NCBI GenBank assembly: GCA_002410755.1 | Contig: DHOL01000061.1 | Span: 1-13,790, forward strand | Length of the DNA stretch: 13,790 nt | Direction: 5' to 3' | From: Ruminococcaceae bacterium UBA5391 | Lineage (GTDB): Bacteria > Bacillota > Clostridia > Oscillospirales > Acutalibacteraceae | Shown: positions 6,539-13,266 of the stretch, in pieces | How the letters are laid out: the number at the start of each line of letters is the position of its first letter | Position numbering within the stretch: the first letter of the stretch is position 1 | Made by a program: the position numbers and the translations under genes | The notes under the pieces: generated by a model | Seen by the model: only the letters and a program-made list of their open reading frames with translations | Database searches by the model: none | Told to the model about the DNA's origin: nothing

Positions 6539-7522
6539 ATGAACCAGAAAATACTTGCACTGATTACCGCGTTGCTTGTCGGCGGAAACGTCAGCGCTTT
6601 TACAGTTTCCGGCAACTTAGCATCCTGCGGGACAACCCCCTCCACCTCCTGTACAGCTTCAGAGGCAGCATCCGCCTCCTGTGAAAACTCCGCAACAGTT
6701 GCCGGCACTGTAGAATCAGTGCTGAACAAGGCCGTATCCGCTGCCGCGGCAAACGGCAGCACGTCTCCCGCCTGTAAACAGAATTCCTGTGGAAACAGCA
6801 CTGCATGTGCTTCTAAGGCATCCAGTACAACTGTGGCAGGATGCGCTTCCAGCGGAAGCTGCGGCACAACTGCCTGTGCAGGAAATACGTCAGCTTCCAG
6901 CGGGAAATCCGGAAGCACAGTAATTGTCAGCGGCTCGGCCTGCACAACGAAAAACAGTCTAATTAACAGCATCCTGAATTTCGTGTGCGGTGGGAAATGC
7001 TCCGGGACGGCTTGTACACCGTCTGGACAATCATCCTCAGCGAAACCCGTTTCTTCCCAGCCCGCCGCTTCTAAGCCAACTTCTTCCCAGCCTGCCACTT
7101 CTAAGCCAACTTCTTCCCAGCAAACCGGAAGTTCCGGGTACACTGCTTTCCAAAACAAAGTCGTCCAGCTTGTAAATGCAGAACGTGCCAAGGCAGGTCT
7201 TTCCGCTCTTGCCGAAGATGCAGGGCTTATGAAAACAGCTACCATTAAATCGCAGGATATGGCACAGAATAATTATTTCAGCCATACCTCCCCAACCTAT
7301 GGTTCCCCATTTGACCTGATGAAAAAGTACGGCATCAGCTACCGCACCGCCGGAGAAAATATTGCGATGGGCCAGACTTCCCCGTCACAGGTCATGAATG
7401 GCTGGATGAATTCAGAAGGTCACCGGGCAAATATTCTGAACTCATCCTTTACGAAAATTGGCGTCGGCGTTGTTCAGAACGCAAGCGGCCGGTATTACTG
7501 GACTCAGCACTTTACCGGCTAA
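6539..7522 (+). CDS. Secreted CAP/SCP-domain protein with Cys-rich N-terminal region
   Basis: The 327-residue protein is predicted to be exported: residues 1-20 form a signal peptide ending VSA. Residues 21-160 are rich in Ser, Ala, Thr and Gly and hold 13 cysteines (30, 38, 48, 79, 84, 90, 102, 108, 113, 135, 150, 154, 159). Residues 165-198 are a Pro/Ser repeat linker (KPTSSQPATS type). Residues about 201-327 are a YkwD-like CAP domain with the conserved cavity residues His249 (FSHTSP), Glu273 (AGENIA), Glu293 and His295 (SEGHRANIL) and the terminal YYWTQHF. The CAP domain itself has no cysteine. AAGGAG lies 8 nt before the ATG. In Clostridia such proteins are extracellular or spore-associated, with poorly known biochemistry. 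The next gene encodes a wall lytic enzyme, which suggests a shared envelope role. Confidence 0.9.
   Translation: MNQKILALITALLVGGNVSAFTVSGNLASCGTTPSTSCTASEAASASCENSATVAGTVESVLNKAVSAAAANGSTSPACKQNSCGNSTACASKASSTTVAGCASSGSCGTTACAGNTSASSGKSGSTVIVSGSACTTKNSLINSILNFVCGGKCSGTACTPSGQSSSAKPVSSQPAASKPTSSQPATSKPTSSQQTGSSGYTAFQNKVVQLVNAERAKAGLSALAEDAGLMKTATIKSQDMAQNNYFSHTSPTYGSPFDLMKKYGISYRTAGENIAMGQTSPSQVMNGWMNSEGHRANILNSSFTKIGVGVVQNASGRYYWTQHFTG
7041..7120 (+). repeat. 30-bp tandem repeat in the CAP linker
   Basis: Units at 7041-7070 and 7071-7100 and a partial one at 7101-7120 share the core TTCTTCCCAG and encode the repeating KPTSSQPATS-type linker. Copy number could vary by slippage without changing the frame. 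Confidence 0.75.
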
Positions 7523-7549
7523 AAAAGCAGCCTCCTGTTTTAAGGAGGC
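7521..7549 (-). terminator. Hairpin with minus-strand T-run after the CAP gene
   Basis: GCCTCCT (7530-7536) pairs with AGGAGGC (7543-7549). Read leftward, the stem is followed by TGC and six T residues (complement of 7521-7526), so it could stop antisense transcription entering the CAP gene. Read rightward there is no immediate T-run. Confidence 0.45.
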
Positions 7550-7584
7550 CGACAAAAAATCAAATTTTCTTTCTAAGTTATCTT

Positions 7585-7625
7585 ATTGGGATGGCACCGC
7601 TTCGGTTGTGCCATCCCAATTTTTT
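7585..7625 (+). terminator. Intrinsic terminator of the CAP gene
   Basis: A 13-bp perfect stem (arms 7585-7597 and 7608-7620) with a 10-nt loop is followed by a T-run at 7620-7625. It lies about 63 nt after the CAP stop codon. Confidence 0.92.
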
Positions 7626-7681
7626 AAGCCAGGCTGCCAAAACGGGCAGAAACGGAGGTTTAGTAAAATGCGGCGCATAAA

Positions 7682-7700
7682 GCCCCGTAGCTTGAGGGGG
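7682..7700 (+). other. GC-rich hairpin resembling an IS200/IS605 right end
   Basis: CCCC (7683-7686) pairs with GGGG (within 7696-7700) around GTAGCTTGA. The sequence AAAGCCCCGTAGCTTGAGG resembles the end hairpin that follows tnpB in IS200/IS605 elements. No tnpA or tnpB is present in the window, so this is at most a relic; it may simply be part of a leader. Confidence 0.2.
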
Positions 7701-7839
7701 AACTATTCCTATCATTAAAATTTCAGGCACTTCTGCCTTACATATTTCCACGCGGATAAACAGCACAAGCGTTAAACCCGATATAATACTATCATGTGTT
7801 TTCAAATATGCCAAGAAAAAGTAACATGGAGGAATTGAA

Positions 7840-8274
7840 ATGATAGGAAGAAGTGGAAAGCTGGCTGCGCTTTCGGTCAGTGTACTTGCCAGCGCAATGC
7901 TTTGTTTCCACACAGCGGCGCCCGCCGGGCTGCCGCGGGCAGCAGTTTCTGCTGTTTCGCCGAGTCCTGGCGATACTGTATCCGCAACTTCTGCAAAGGC
8001 GGCCAGCTTTTGGGACAAGCCCGCAAATACGACTTCTTCAGTAAGCAGTACAGTATCTGAATTACAGCAGGCTGCTTCTTCGGCTGTAAACAATACTTCT
8101 TCGTCAGCAGCCCCAAAGCAAGTGGTCCCGACAAGCACGCAGCTGAAAGTTGCTGCAACAAAGGCTCCAACCAAAGAGGCAATGGCAGAGGACCCGGAGA
8201 ACCTCAAACCGGTCGTACCACCGTTCAAGACAGCGTTGATGTCCCCGCAGCAAAAGAAATCCCGCCGAAGGTAA
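7840..8274 (+). CDS. N-terminal part of a frameshifted secreted GH25 lysozyme
   Basis: The 144-codon frame starts at an ATG with GGAGG 7 nt upstream. It encodes a signal peptide (about residues 1-30, basic start then hydrophobic stretch and Ala-rich cleavage region) and a Ser/Ala/Thr/Pro-rich linker. It ends abruptly in a basic tail (QQKKSRRR) unlike the linker. The -1 frame continues the same kind of linker from about 8200 (SVDVPAAKEIPPKV...) straight into the lysozyme frame, so this is the front of that gene with a one-base loss, or a backward slip, around 8150-8225. A TATAAT at 7782-7787 may serve as -10 element, without a good -35. If it is really broken, the fragment would be a short secreted linker peptide without enzyme activity. 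Confidence 0.75.
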   Translation: MIGRSGKLAALSVSVLASAMLCFHTAAPAGLPRAAVSAVSPSPGDTVSATSAKAASFWDKPANTTSSVSSTVSELQQAASSAVNNTSSSAAPKQVVPTSTQLKVAATKAPTKEAMAEDPENLKPVVPPFKTALMSPQQKKSRRR

Positions 8275-8303
8275 CAGTAAGTACAATCAGCTCTCCACAG
8301 CCA

Positions 8304-8429
8304 GCATCTTCCGCGGCGTCAAGTCCTGCCAGTCCTGCAAAACCAGCTTTTTCTATGGCGTCCAGCTCTGCCAGTTCTACAAAACCGGCATCCTCCGCAG
8401 CGTCAAGCTCTATTAGTTCAGCCGCAAGC
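8304..8429 (+). repeat. 42-bp triplicated repeat in the lysozyme linker
   Basis: Three diverged 42-bp units (8304-8345, 8346-8387, 8388-8429) each encode a 14-residue ASSAASSPASPAKP-like segment. They belong to the frame of the catalytic domain and start upstream of its first ATG, supporting a single original gene. Confidence 0.7.
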
Positions 8430-9242
8430 AGCTCCGGTGCTGTAAGTTCAGTCCCATCTGCACCGGTTCAGATTCCGGATGGATGGCAGTGCTTAAATGG
8501 CAGCAGATACTTTTATTATAATGGGAATCCGCTGAACGGATGGCAGACTCTTGATGACCGCAAATACATGTTTGATTCCAGCGGCAAGCTCAAGACCCGC
8601 ACCGGCATTGACGTATCATCTCACCAATCGAAAAAAGATAAATACGGAAATGTTGAACAATATATCGATTGGAATCAGGTTAAGGCTTCCGGTGTTGACT
8701 TTGTCATAATCCGCATTGGTTACCGGGGCTATGTCACCGGTTCCTACAATAAGGATCCGGATTTTGACTACAATTATTCCCATGCAAAGGCGGCGGGCCT
8801 TTCGGTTGGCGCGTATTTCTTTTCCCAGGCAATTTCCGACGAAGAGGGGGCCAAGGAAGCGGAGTTTGCCCTTGATATTCTCGGCGGCCGCAGCCTTTCA
8901 GAGCCGCTTGCGTGCGATACGGAGTATGTAAATGACACCGGCGTCCGTACGAACCTTGCCAATCTCTCTGTTTCCCAGCGCACCGATATCGTAAAAGCGT
9001 TTTGCAACCGTATAAGTTCCGGCGGGTATCGCCCAACCGTCTACGCAAGCAAATATTGGTTCTACGACGATTTGGATGTCTCTCAGTTTTCGCAATACCC
9101 AATCTGGGTTGCACATTATGTAACTGGCGCTACAGAAGATGCAAATTACCGATATCCTTATACATATTGGCAATATGCCAGCGATGGGACTGTTCCCGGG
9201 ATTCCCACTGGGATTGATGTTGATATGGATATATCGTTCTGA
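8355..9242 (+). CDS. GH25 family lysozyme, C-terminal part of the frameshifted gene
   Basis: The enzyme family hydrolyses the beta-1,4 bond between N-acetylmuramic acid and N-acetylglucosamine in peptidoglycan. From the first in-frame ATG (8355) there are 295 residues: a Ser/Ala linker (1-37), one short repeat resembling a glucan/choline-binding wall motif (about 41-80, GWQCLNGSRYFYYNG and NGWQTLDDRKYMFD), and a full GH25 domain (about 84-295). Catalytic features are Asp86 in GIDVSSHQ and the DxE pair Asp188/Glu190 in LACDTEY, with the usual ending WQYASDG..GIPTGIDVDMD. The ATG at 8355 lies inside the linker and has no ribosome-binding site. The frame is open back to 8061 with no better start. 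Translation therefore probably begins at 7840 in the other frame, making this a frameshifted gene, a sequencing error or a recoding case. The catalytic domain looks intact. Confidence 0.88.
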   Translation: MASSSASSTKPASSAASSSISSAASSSGAVSSVPSAPVQIPDGWQCLNGSRYFYYNGNPLNGWQTLDDRKYMFDSSGKLKTRTGIDVSSHQSKKDKYGNVEQYIDWNQVKASGVDFVIIRIGYRGYVTGSYNKDPDFDYNYSHAKAAGLSVGAYFFSQAISDEEGAKEAEFALDILGGRSLSEPLACDTEYVNDTGVRTNLANLSVSQRTDIVKAFCNRISSGGYRPTVYASKYWFYDDLDVSQFSQYPIWVAHYVTGATEDANYRYPYTYWQYASDGTVPGIPTGIDVDMDISF

Positions 9243-9308
9243 TTCCGGAAAAATGTTTTAAAATTTTTTCCTGTCCAGTTTCGTCAAAATAACATTACAA
9301 CATGAAAA

Positions 9309-9370
9309 GACCTGCCAGAATAGTCGGGAAAATACATATTACCCGGCTTATAAATTCCAGCAGGCCTTTC
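9309..9370. terminator. Bidirectional terminator between convergent genes
   Basis: A long imperfect stem pairs GACCTGCCAGAAT (9309-9321) with ATTCCAGCAGGCC (9353-9365, G-U wobbles), and TCGGG inside pairs with CCCGG. It is flanked by TTTCT on the right and, read leftward, by TCTTTTC. It lies between the convergent lysozyme and acetyltransferase genes. A weaker A/T stem (GGAAAAA/TTTTTTCC, 9247-9271) lies closer to the lysozyme stop. Confidence 0.65.
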
Positions 9371-9496
9371 TGATACGGATTTCACATTTATTCTGCTTTT
9401 CTGCTGCCCTTTGAAACAGTTTTCAGGGGCAGTTATCTTTTTTTGCGCCAAACGAATCGGCTGCATTCTAATTCTGAGCCATTTTACAAAGCGGCG

Positions 9497-10657
9497 TCAG
9501 ACGTCGTCAGCCCTTGGAATATACAGCGGCAGTGGGAACCATGATGCAACAAATTTTCCGTATTCCCGCGCATAATTGAAAAATGCGGACAGTGGGGAAA
9601 AAAGAAAACGCATGGCCTTCAGATGAGGCAATGTAATATCTGCCTGTTCACTGGTTTTTTCTACGGATACTTTCTGGGAACGCACTTCAATGGCGAGTTT
9701 TATATTATTTTCTATCTCAAGCACAAACCTGCCATCTTCCAGCTTGGTGTAGGAAGCCTTGAGCAGTAAAAGCTGGCGGATCATATTTTCATAATCAAAG
9801 ATGTTAAAGCTGTGTACCGAGCTGACATTAAGGCCGTCACAAAAAGTCTCCAGTATCTTGATTTTCTCCCTGTCATAGGGCGGAAGGTTAAAGTGGATGG
9901 AATTTACTCCCGACCAGGGAAAGAACGCGGCAATTACGTCGGGCAGAAGCGCTGTATCCGACAGTTCCATCTCAAGGATGGAGCCTTTGTCATTTGAGCA
10001 AATCATATATCCAACGTACCGGTTATCCAGCAGGATTACATAAGGCCGCGAATTCCATGAACAGCATGTTACATAAAAATTAGAAGGCTCCCTCATGAAG
10101 TACAGCGGCAGATTCTGCTGCAAATCGATTGACTTGCAAATGTTAGTATTATCTGTTAATTTCAGTGGGGCAAAGGAAATTTTCTTAAACGTTTTTCCCC
10201 GAAAGCAATGCCGGATATTATTGGAAGTGATAGAAAAATTAATTGATGTTCCGCATGGTTCAAAGCCAAAATACTCGTATCTCTGGCGTTGTCCGCTCAG
10301 CGTGCCAAATGCTAATCCTTCCCTCTTCATATCAGCCACTGCATGATTCAGCAGCATTTTCATGAGTCCCAGTCCACGGAAATACGGGTGCACGCAGACG
10401 GTCCCGATTCCACAGCCTTTAAAATGGCGCCCCATAATATCCATTTCACAGGGAATGGCCCCAATCATGGCAACCAGCTTCCCATCTACCTTCGCAAGAT
10501 AGTGGTATTTTGCCGTATTAATATCTTTTCCGTATACTTTAGGAAGTAAAGTTGGAAAATCCGTAGAGGTGTACTCATGGCTGAAAACATAATTCCCTAA
10601 GTCGACAATCGCTTCATAGTCGGATGGAACCCCTTTTACATACTCAATCTGGTTCAT
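9497..10657 (-). CDS. GNAT family N-acetyltransferase, Eis-like
   Basis: The 386-residue protein is a predicted cytoplasmic acetyl-CoA-dependent acyltransferase. Residues about 1-150 form a GNAT domain with the acetyl-CoA loop in HPYFRGLGLMKMLL (about 90-103, R94-G95-x-G97) and the following SGQRQRYEYFGFEP element. Residues about 170-386 make a second GNAT-like region and a C-terminal part (RFVLEIENN..LAIEV) resembling the SCP2-like tail of the Eis family. Length and layout fit Eis-type enzymes, some of which acetylate aminoglycosides or proteins; the substrate here is unknown. The ATG at 10657 has GAGGG 8 nt upstream. An in-frame GTG at 10672 overlaps that site and is rejected. A strong promoter lies near 10853-10880, leaving a leader of about 190 nt. 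The gene converges on the lysozyme. Confidence 0.87.
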   Translation of the reverse strand: MNQIEYVKGVPSDYEAIVDLGNYVFSHEYTSTDFPTLLPKVYGKDINTAKYHYLAKVDGKLVAMIGAIPCEMDIMGRHFKGCGIGTVCVHPYFRGLGLMKMLLNHAVADMKREGLAFGTLSGQRQRYEYFGFEPCGTSINFSITSNNIRHCFRGKTFKKISFAPLKLTDNTNICKSIDLQQNLPLYFMREPSNFYVTCCSWNSRPYVILLDNRYVGYMICSNDKGSILEMELSDTALLPDVIAAFFPWSGVNSIHFNLPPYDREKIKILETFCDGLNVSSVHSFNIFDYENMIRQLLLLKASYTKLEDGRFVLEIENNIKLAIEVRSQKVSVEKTSEQADITLPHLKAMRFLFSPLSAFFNYAREYGKFVASWFPLPLYIPRADDV

Positions 10658-10846
10658 TCCTATAGCCCTCACTTTTATCTGTTTTGATTACAATGATTAC
10701 TTAAAAAAATCTAATGTCTAATGATAGCTGCAACGCCCAAAGAGGGTACTGTAAACTATGTTTTTCCTCATGTATCAACGGGCAGACAGCAATCGTTTCC
10801 GTCTGCATGCGCTTAATTTGCGCCGCGCCGCTTAGATATTATTTAT
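10658..10846 (-). promoter_or_regulatory. Long leader of the acetyltransferase mRNA
   Basis: About 190 nt separate the predicted start from the ATG. Minus-strand dyads include GCGC/GCGC around AAATTAA (near 10805-10821) and GCAGAC/GUCUGC (near 10782-10806). A run of seven T residues (complement of 10703-10709) lies further down but has no strong hairpin in front of it. I recognise no riboswitch class. A 63-codon plus-strand frame at 10714-10905 lacks coding features. Confidence 0.4.
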
Positions 10847-10852
10847 ATGCTG

Positions 10853-10880
10853 ATTATACAGCTTTCCATAAGATAGTCAA
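10853..10880 (-). promoter_or_regulatory. Strong promoter of the acetyltransferase gene
   Basis: On the minus strand, TTGACT (complement of 10875-10880), a 16-nt spacer and TATAAT (complement of 10853-10858). The segment TCCCTTGACTATCTT and the GTATAAT end are identical to those of the small-RNA promoter at 232-259. Confidence 0.75.
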
Positions 10881-10991
10881 GGGACAAGACGCCAGCCTAT
10901 GTTAAATCACAACAAAGCCGAAATGGCCTGAACCTGTAAGGAATTTCTGAATTTATTATTTAAAAAGCAAGAACAAATATTTCATATGGGA

Positions 10992-11021
10992 TTGCCTGAA
11001 CCAAATGTTCTGTGCTATCCT
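10992..11021 (+). promoter_or_regulatory. Possible promoter of the sulfatase remnant
   Basis: TTGCCT (10992-10997), an 18-nt spacer and TATCCT (11016-11021). AAAGGA at about 11094-11099 is the likely ribosome-binding site of the remnant gene. The rest of 10906-11109 shows no gene. Confidence 0.4.
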
Positions 11022-11109
11022 ATATATGGAAAAAATAAGGGCCCTCTCGGTCGGATTTTAGCAGGGCAACCTGCCATTTATTTTTCTACACAAAGGATAA
11101 GATGCAAAC

Positions 11110-11781
11110 ATGCGGAAAAGCAAGCCTAATGTAGTGCCGATTGTTGTTGACCAGATGAGAGGCGATTGCCTTTTCCATTTGGGCCATCCGGTGGTGGGAA
11201 CTCCATGGCTTGACCATCTTGCCCGAGACGGAGTCTCTTGTACACGGGCCTATTCAGCCGTTCCAAACTGCATTGCAGCCCGAGCCGCACTTTTGACCGG
11301 CCTTTCCCAAAATCATCATGGCCGCCTGGGATACCAGGATCGGGTTCCGTGGGACTATCGGCAGACAAAGGGCAAGTCCACTCCCTGCGGCCCTGCCTGC
11401 ATGGCGAGCATACCCTGGGGAAACTTTCAAGCCACTGGATTCTCTCAGGCAGCATGAAATAATATTTGGTTCAGTCAAAACGGCCGGAAACAGCTTTTCG
11501 GCCTTTCTAAGGACCCACATGAACAGCATGACTGCTCTCATGACGCAGGATATGCAGATGATTTAAAGTGCCTGAAAGGGTATTTAACTGATTTGCTGTA
11601 CCGCCGTGGTGATGGCTACAGCGACGGGAAAGAACTTTTGGTCGGGATAAATCCCCGTAATCTGCTTCCCTTTATGAAAAGTAAAACCGGCACCGGGATA
11701 ACGGAGGGGAATTGGGGAAAAACCGCTTTTGCCAAAGCTATCAGGCGTACTATAAAGCCTGCCTGCCTTCTATGGCAATGA
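11110..11781 (+). pseudogene. Sulfatase pseudogene, internal deletion plus frameshift
   Basis: The first ~86 codons are a clear sulfatase N-terminus: the metal-binding Asp in VVDQMRGDC, the formylglycine motif CIAAR in PNCIAARAALLTG, and NHHGRLGYQDRVPWDY. After about 11370 family similarity jumps in another frame to the family's C-terminal LHGEHTLGKLSSHWI (about 11390-11435, frame of 11238). After GSMK it returns to the original frame as IWFSQNGRKQLFGLSKDPHE (from about 11463) and runs to the TGA at 11779-11781. An in-frame TGA at 11455-11457 ends the first frame. The pattern is explained by loss of the central catalytic region (several hundred codons by comparison with usual sulfatase length of roughly 450-500 residues) and one extra A near 11461 (ATGAAATAATATTTGG for expected ATGAAATATATTTGG). 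It cannot make a working enzyme. Confidence 0.85.
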
Positions 11782-11848
11782 TTGTCCGGACATTCCAATG
11801 AAAAGGCAAAAAGCCGCCCTCAGCAGGAAAGCGGGGATTCCCCTGTAG

Positions 11849-11878
11849 TTGCGGGCCTGCACAAATTTATGATATAAT
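11849..11878 (+). promoter_or_regulatory. Promoter of the DUF951-prfA-tsaC block
   Basis: TTGCGG (11849-11854), an 18-nt spacer and a perfect TATAAT (11873-11878). The start would lie near 11885, about 20 nt before the first ATG. Confidence 0.65.
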
Positions 11879-11904
11879 AAAGTTTCGGGAAGGGAGGCAG
11901 CAGC

Positions 11905-12102
11905 ATGGATGTAAGGCCCGGTGATATTCTTCAGATGAAAAAGCCGCATCCGTGTGGGAACAACAGGTTTCTCGTCCTGCGCTCCGGCATGGACTTCAAA
12001 ATTCGCTGCACCAAATGCGGGCATGAGGTCATGGTGCCGCGCCTGAAATGCGAAAAAAATATCAAGAAAATCATCCGCGAAAGCACACAGGATGAACGAT
12101 AG
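11905..12102 (+). CDS. DUF951 family protein
   Basis: The 65-residue cytoplasmic protein has the family pattern: a start of VRPGDILQMKKPHPCG, a central FLVLRSGMDFKIRC and the end CTKCGHEVMVPR. Cys17, Cys35 and Cys38 plus His15 could bind a metal; that is inference. Length matches the family. GGGAGG lies 7 nt before the ATG. Function is unknown, but the gene is widely conserved in Firmicutes. Here it heads a run of housekeeping genes: prfA follows after 47 nt, probably on the same transcript. Confidence 0.92.
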   Translation: MDVRPGDILQMKKPHPCGNNRFLVLRSGMDFKIRCTKCGHEVMVPRLKCEKNIKKIIRESTQDER

Positions 12103-12149
12103 CGTCCCCCCTTTGCAGAAAAGTCTGAAAATGCAAGGGAGAGTCCGTG

Positions 12150-13223
12150 ATGTTTGAAAATCTGGATATTTTTGAAAAGCGCTATGAGGAGCTGGGGCGG
12201 CGCCTGTATGATCCTGCCGTTGTATCCAGCCCAAACCTCTACCGCGACACGATGAAGCAATACAAAAATGTTGAGCCAGTCGCCCTCGCTTACCGCAAAT
12301 ATAAAAAGACATTTGACGATGAGGACGACGCACTTTCTGTCCTGGAGGACAGTTCTGCCCGTGACCTGCACAAAATGGCTGAGGAAGAGCTTGCTTCTGC
12401 ACGGGCAGACCGCGCAAAACTGACGGAAGATCTGAAAATTCTGCTTCTGCCAAAAGATCCAAACGATGAACGGAACGTAATCGTTGAAATCCGCGGCGGC
12501 GCAGGCGGTGAGGAAGCAGCCCTGTTTGCTGCCGTCCTTTTCCGCATGTATTCCATGTACGCCCAGCGCAGGGGCTGGAAAGTGGAAATCCTGAATGCCA
12601 ACGAAACGGAGCTTGGGGGCTTTAAGGAAATCAGCTTTATGATTTCAGGGGAAGGTGCCTATTCGCGCCTCAAATACGAGAGCGGTGTCCACCGCGTCCA
12701 GCGGGTGCCGGAAACCGAACAGCAGGGCCGCATTCACACCTCAACGGCAACCGTTGCTGTACTGCCTGAAGTGGACGACGTTGAAGTCGAGCTTAACCCG
12801 AAGGACTTGCGGATTGACACCTACCGCTCCAGTGGTGCAGGCGGGCAGCATATCAACAAGACATCCTCCGCCATCCGCGTGACGCATATCCCTACCGGCC
12901 TCGTTGTTGAGTGTCAGGACGAGCGCAGCCAGTACAAGAATAAGGACCGCGCCCTGAAAATTCTCCGCTCCCGCCTCTACGACATGAAGCAGAAAGAGCA
13001 GGACGACAAGGTAGCGGAAGCGCGTCGGAGCCAGGTGGGCACAGGCGATCGGAGCGAGCGTATCCGTACCTATAACTACCCACAGGGCCGCGTGACAGAC
13101 CACCGCATCGGCCTGACTTTGTACCGTCTGGATGATGTTCTGAACGGCAGCCTTGATGCAGTCATTGATCCCTTGATTGCTGCCGACCGCGCGGAAAAAC
13201 TGAAAAACGCTGAAACAGTCTAA
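12150..13223 (+). CDS. prfA: Peptide chain release factor 1
   Basis: RF1 recognises UAA and UAG stop codons in the ribosomal A site and triggers peptidyl-tRNA hydrolysis. The 357-residue product has normal family length. The stop-codon reading tripeptide is PET in [18 protein letters not shown] (about 187-189), a PxT form that distinguishes it from RF2 (SPF). The catalytic GGQ lies at about 231-233 in [17 protein letters not shown]. The C-terminal [20 protein letters not shown] block is typical. The ATG at 12150 has AAGGGAGA about 8 nt upstream and gives the family start MFENL; a GTG at 12147 would add one residue. prmC, the methyltransferase for the GGQ glutamine, does not follow; tsaC does, 43 nt on. 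Confidence 0.97.
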   Translation: MFENLDIFEKRYEELGRRLYDPAVVSSPNLYRDTMKQYKNVEPVALAYRKYKKTFDDEDDALSVLEDSSARDLHKMAEEELASARADRAKLTEDLKILLLPKDPNDERNVIVEIRGGAGGEEAALFAAVLFRMYSMYAQRRGWKVEILNANETELGGFKEISFMISGEGAYSRLKYESGVHRVQRVPETEQQGRIHTSTATVAVLPEVDDVEVELNPKDLRIDTYRSSGAGGQHINKTSSAIRVTHIPTGLVVECQDERSQYKNKDRALKILRSRLYDMKQKEQDDKVAEARRSQVGTGDRSERIRTYNYPQGRVTDHRIGLTLYRLDDVLNGSLDAVIDPLIAADRAEKLKNAETV

Positions 13224-13266
13224 CCTTAATATATGGAGATTAAAAAAACAGGAAAGAGCGACTAAC

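Noticed and set aside
6532..7245. 237-codon open frame on the minus strand
   Set aside because: It is antisense to the CAP gene and arises from its Ser/Ala/Thr codon bias; it has no family features, and the sense strand has signal peptide, ribosome-binding site and conserved CAP residues.
7578..8228. 216-codon open frame on the minus strand
   Set aside because: It spans a clear terminator hairpin and is the mirror of the low-complexity lysozyme linker.
8200..8260. Programmed -1 frameshift in the lysozyme gene
   Set aside because: CAAAAG near 8250 is not in the right phase for a tandem slip, and no stimulatory structure is evident; mutation or sequencing error is simpler.
11770..12462. 230-codon open frame on the minus strand
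   Set aside because: It crosses the DUF951 gene and the prfA start, both of which are firmly identified on the plus strand.
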